Shown here: positions 5,077 through 6,483 of the stretch, piece after piece
How the letters are laid out: each line of letters opens with the position of its first letter
Numbering within the stretch: position 1 is the stretch's first letter
NCBI GenBank assembly: GCA_018334735.1
Contig: JAGXLK010000140.1
Location: 1-6,483 of the forward strand
Origin: Planctomycetota bacterium
GTDB taxonomy: Bacteria > Planctomycetota > Brocadiia > SM23-32
Direction of reading: 5' to 3'
Length of the DNA stretch: 6,483 nt
Program-made: the position numbers and the translations under genes
The notes under the pieces: generated by a model
Told to the model about the DNA's origin: nothing
The model's database searches: none
Seen by the model: the letters and a program-made list of their open reading frames with translations, nothing else

Positions 5077-6483
5077 ATGAAAGGGCATAAGGGAGGAACG
5101 AAAGTAGCGCTTTTCATGCTGGGACTTTTTTTTGTCATTGTGGGCCCGTTGGCGAACGGACAGACGGCAGAAACGGAAGCGGATGGTGCTAAGCAAAAGA
5201 AAGAGATAACGCCATCGCTCATGGAGCGCCAGGAAGGCCGGGGGAAAATAAAAACCGAACTGGACAAGAAAATCAGTGTTAATTTTGATGACACCGGTCC
5301 CCTGAACGTTTTTCGGTTTCTCCAGAACACCTCTGACTTGGACATAAACGTATCCTCGAGGGACCTACCTTCCGGACGGGTGACGCTGAAATACAACGGA
5401 CCAGCCCGAGAATTACTCGATCGTGTCTGTAAACACATCGGAACGACCTGGGTGGTAAAAAACGACGCGGTCGCCGTCGGGATTCCGGAACGCTTCACGT
5501 ACGGATACGTCAGCCGGGGGGATCCTGTGCCTGAAAAGCTTAATTCGGTCATGATCGACGAACGTCTGCCCCTCCCCGGCGGAGAAGCATCGGCGCGGTC
5601 CGTGCTCAAGCGATTCCAGAAGAAATTTCCGAAGAAAGTGAATGTCTATTGGGAGGACATCGGACCGGACCTGGTGGTGAAAACTGTTCCCGGGAGTCAC
5701 GGTAAAGTAACCCTGCGGGGCGCTCTCATCCAAATGGCAGCGCAGTCGGATATCGGCTGGGGCTGTGGACGCATTGTATTCTTGTCCCGGCACCCCCGCC
5801 CTGGTTCTCTGGGAAAACGCCTTCAAGAGGAACTTGAAACGGAAATTCAGATCTCTTTCGACAAAACACCCCTTAAAGAGATTTGCCACAAACTCCAAGA
5901 ACAACCACCAGTAAGCATGCGGATTCGCCTGGAATGCGCCGAATCGCTAGCAAAACGGCAAGTAACACTTCAGATGAGAGGGTCGATTCGGGATGCCGTG
6001 ACTGAGCTGTGTCGTAAGGTGAACCTGAGTTGGACGAAGACCGGTCTAAACGTTATTGGAATTGCGCCGTTTGCAAGTCTTCGGTTCGCAAATGACTTTG
6101 ATAGTGAAAGAGAACGAGAGCGATGTCATAAGTTCTTGCAGCAGATGAAGAGGAAAATAGTCCTGCAGTTGAAAGATACACCGGCGGAAGACGCGGCAAA
6201 ATGCATTTCACGGACAGGTGGGCTCCAAATTGCCTTTGATCGAGCAGATTTCAAGGACAAGAGAGTTAATTTGACCGGAAAGATGCGGGTTATAGACGCA
6301 CTTTTTGCTCTGGCGGAGCAGACGAAGACTTTTTTCTGGCCTGAGCGATCTGAGAAATTCGCCTTGATCGTTGGTCGAAAAAGCCGGCCGGGCATCGGGC
6401 ACGACCTCCGCATTTGTACCTCTCCGCGTGTCGGTTCAATATCACCGTGGCTCCGAAAACAATTGCAGCACGATTATTCCTTG
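5077..6483 (+). CDS. Exported protein with four tandem STN/secretin-N-like units, C-terminus beyond window
   Basis: I do not recognise a named gene. The frame is open from the ATG to the window end, 469 codons, and continues. Residues 1-28 form a signal peptide: basic start, hydrophobic core at 10-26, likely cleavage after ANG at 26-28. A charged linker follows to about 64. Then come four divergent units at about 65-137, 156-240, 255-331 and 359-437. Each has an amphipathic opening strand (ISVNFDDTGPL, SVMIDERLPL, IQISFDKTPL, KIVLQLKDTPA), a helix, a central V-T/N-L strand, a second helix and a Trp (125, 228, 319, 421) before a final strand. This resembles the STN fold of secretins and TonB receptors. 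Unit 2 is about six residues shorter before its Trp. Such modules bind partners in the periplasm; a secretin or other domain may follow beyond the edge. The gene has its own promoter, divergent from pgi. Fold assignment is by pattern only. Confidence 0.8.
   Translation, partial: MKGHKGGTKVALFMLGLFFVIVGPLANGQTAETEADGAKQKKEITPSLMERQEGRGKIKTELDKKISVNFDDTGPLNVFRFLQNTSDLDINVSSRDLPSGRVTLKYNGPARELLDRVCKHIGTTWVVKNDAVAVGIPERFTYGYVSRGDPVPEKLNSVMIDERLPLPGGEASARSVLKRFQKKFPKKVNVYWEDIGPDLVVKTVPGSHGKVTLRGALIQMAAQSDIGWGCGRIVFLSRHPRPGSLGKRLQEELETEIQISFDKTPLKEICHKLQEQPPVSMRIRLECAESLAKRQVTLQMRGSIRDAVTELCRKVNLSWTKTGLNVIGIAPFASLRFANDFDSERERERCHKFLQQMKRKIVLQLKDTPAEDAAKCISRTGGLQIAFDRADFKDKRVNLTGKMRVIDALFALAEQTKTFFWPERSEKFALIVGRKSRPGIGHDLRICTSPRVGSISPWLRKQLQHDYSL

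Noticed and set aside
4938..5904. Minus-strand frames opposite the exported protein gene
   Set aside because: The plus strand has a promoter, ribosome site, signal peptide and repeat structure; the minus frames have none of these.
1..6483. CRISPR array, tRNA or rRNA genes
   Set aside because: No regularly spaced direct repeats, cloverleaf-like sequence or rRNA signature was found by eye.

Overview
The window looks like bacterial chromosome, moderately GC-rich by eye, with wide intergenic gaps full of small palindromes. A Gfo/Idh/MocA oxidoreductase, a compact bacterial-type Pgi, an orphan DNA methylase and a secreted protein of STN-like repeats would fit the Planctomycetes-Verrucomicrobia-Kiritimatiellota-Lentisphaerae side of bacteria. 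That placement is a low-confidence inference, because no rRNA or other strong marker is present.

Layout: four genes lie on the minus strand and are read from right to left. They are pgi (glucose-6-phosphate isomerase, about 4456 to 3068), a beta-class DNA methyltransferase 49 bp downstream (3018 to 2218), smpB (1511 to 1041, the trans-translation factor), and a Gfo/Idh/MocA-family dehydrogenase that runs off the left edge (919 to 1). pgi and the methyltransferase are probably cotranscribed. smpB is separated from them by about 700 bp of apparently non-coding, palindrome-rich DNA and has its own weak candidate promoter. A terminator-like hairpin lies between smpB and the dehydrogenase.

On the right, a divergent gap of about 620 bp (4457-5076) holds a pgi promoter candidate with an overlapping palindrome, an 8-bp-stem hairpin, a 105-bp miniature element bounded by perfect 11-bp inverted repeats, and a promoter with both hexamers at consensus. 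That promoter drives a plus-strand gene running off the right edge (5077 to 6483). It encodes an exported protein with at least four divergent STN/secretin-N-like units, each with a Trp near its end.

The genes do not form an obvious single pathway: central sugar metabolism, DNA methylation, ribosome rescue, a sugar-type oxidoreductase and an envelope protein sit side by side. I found no complete new system. The least explained items are the four-unit envelope protein and the two families of small palindromic repeats.
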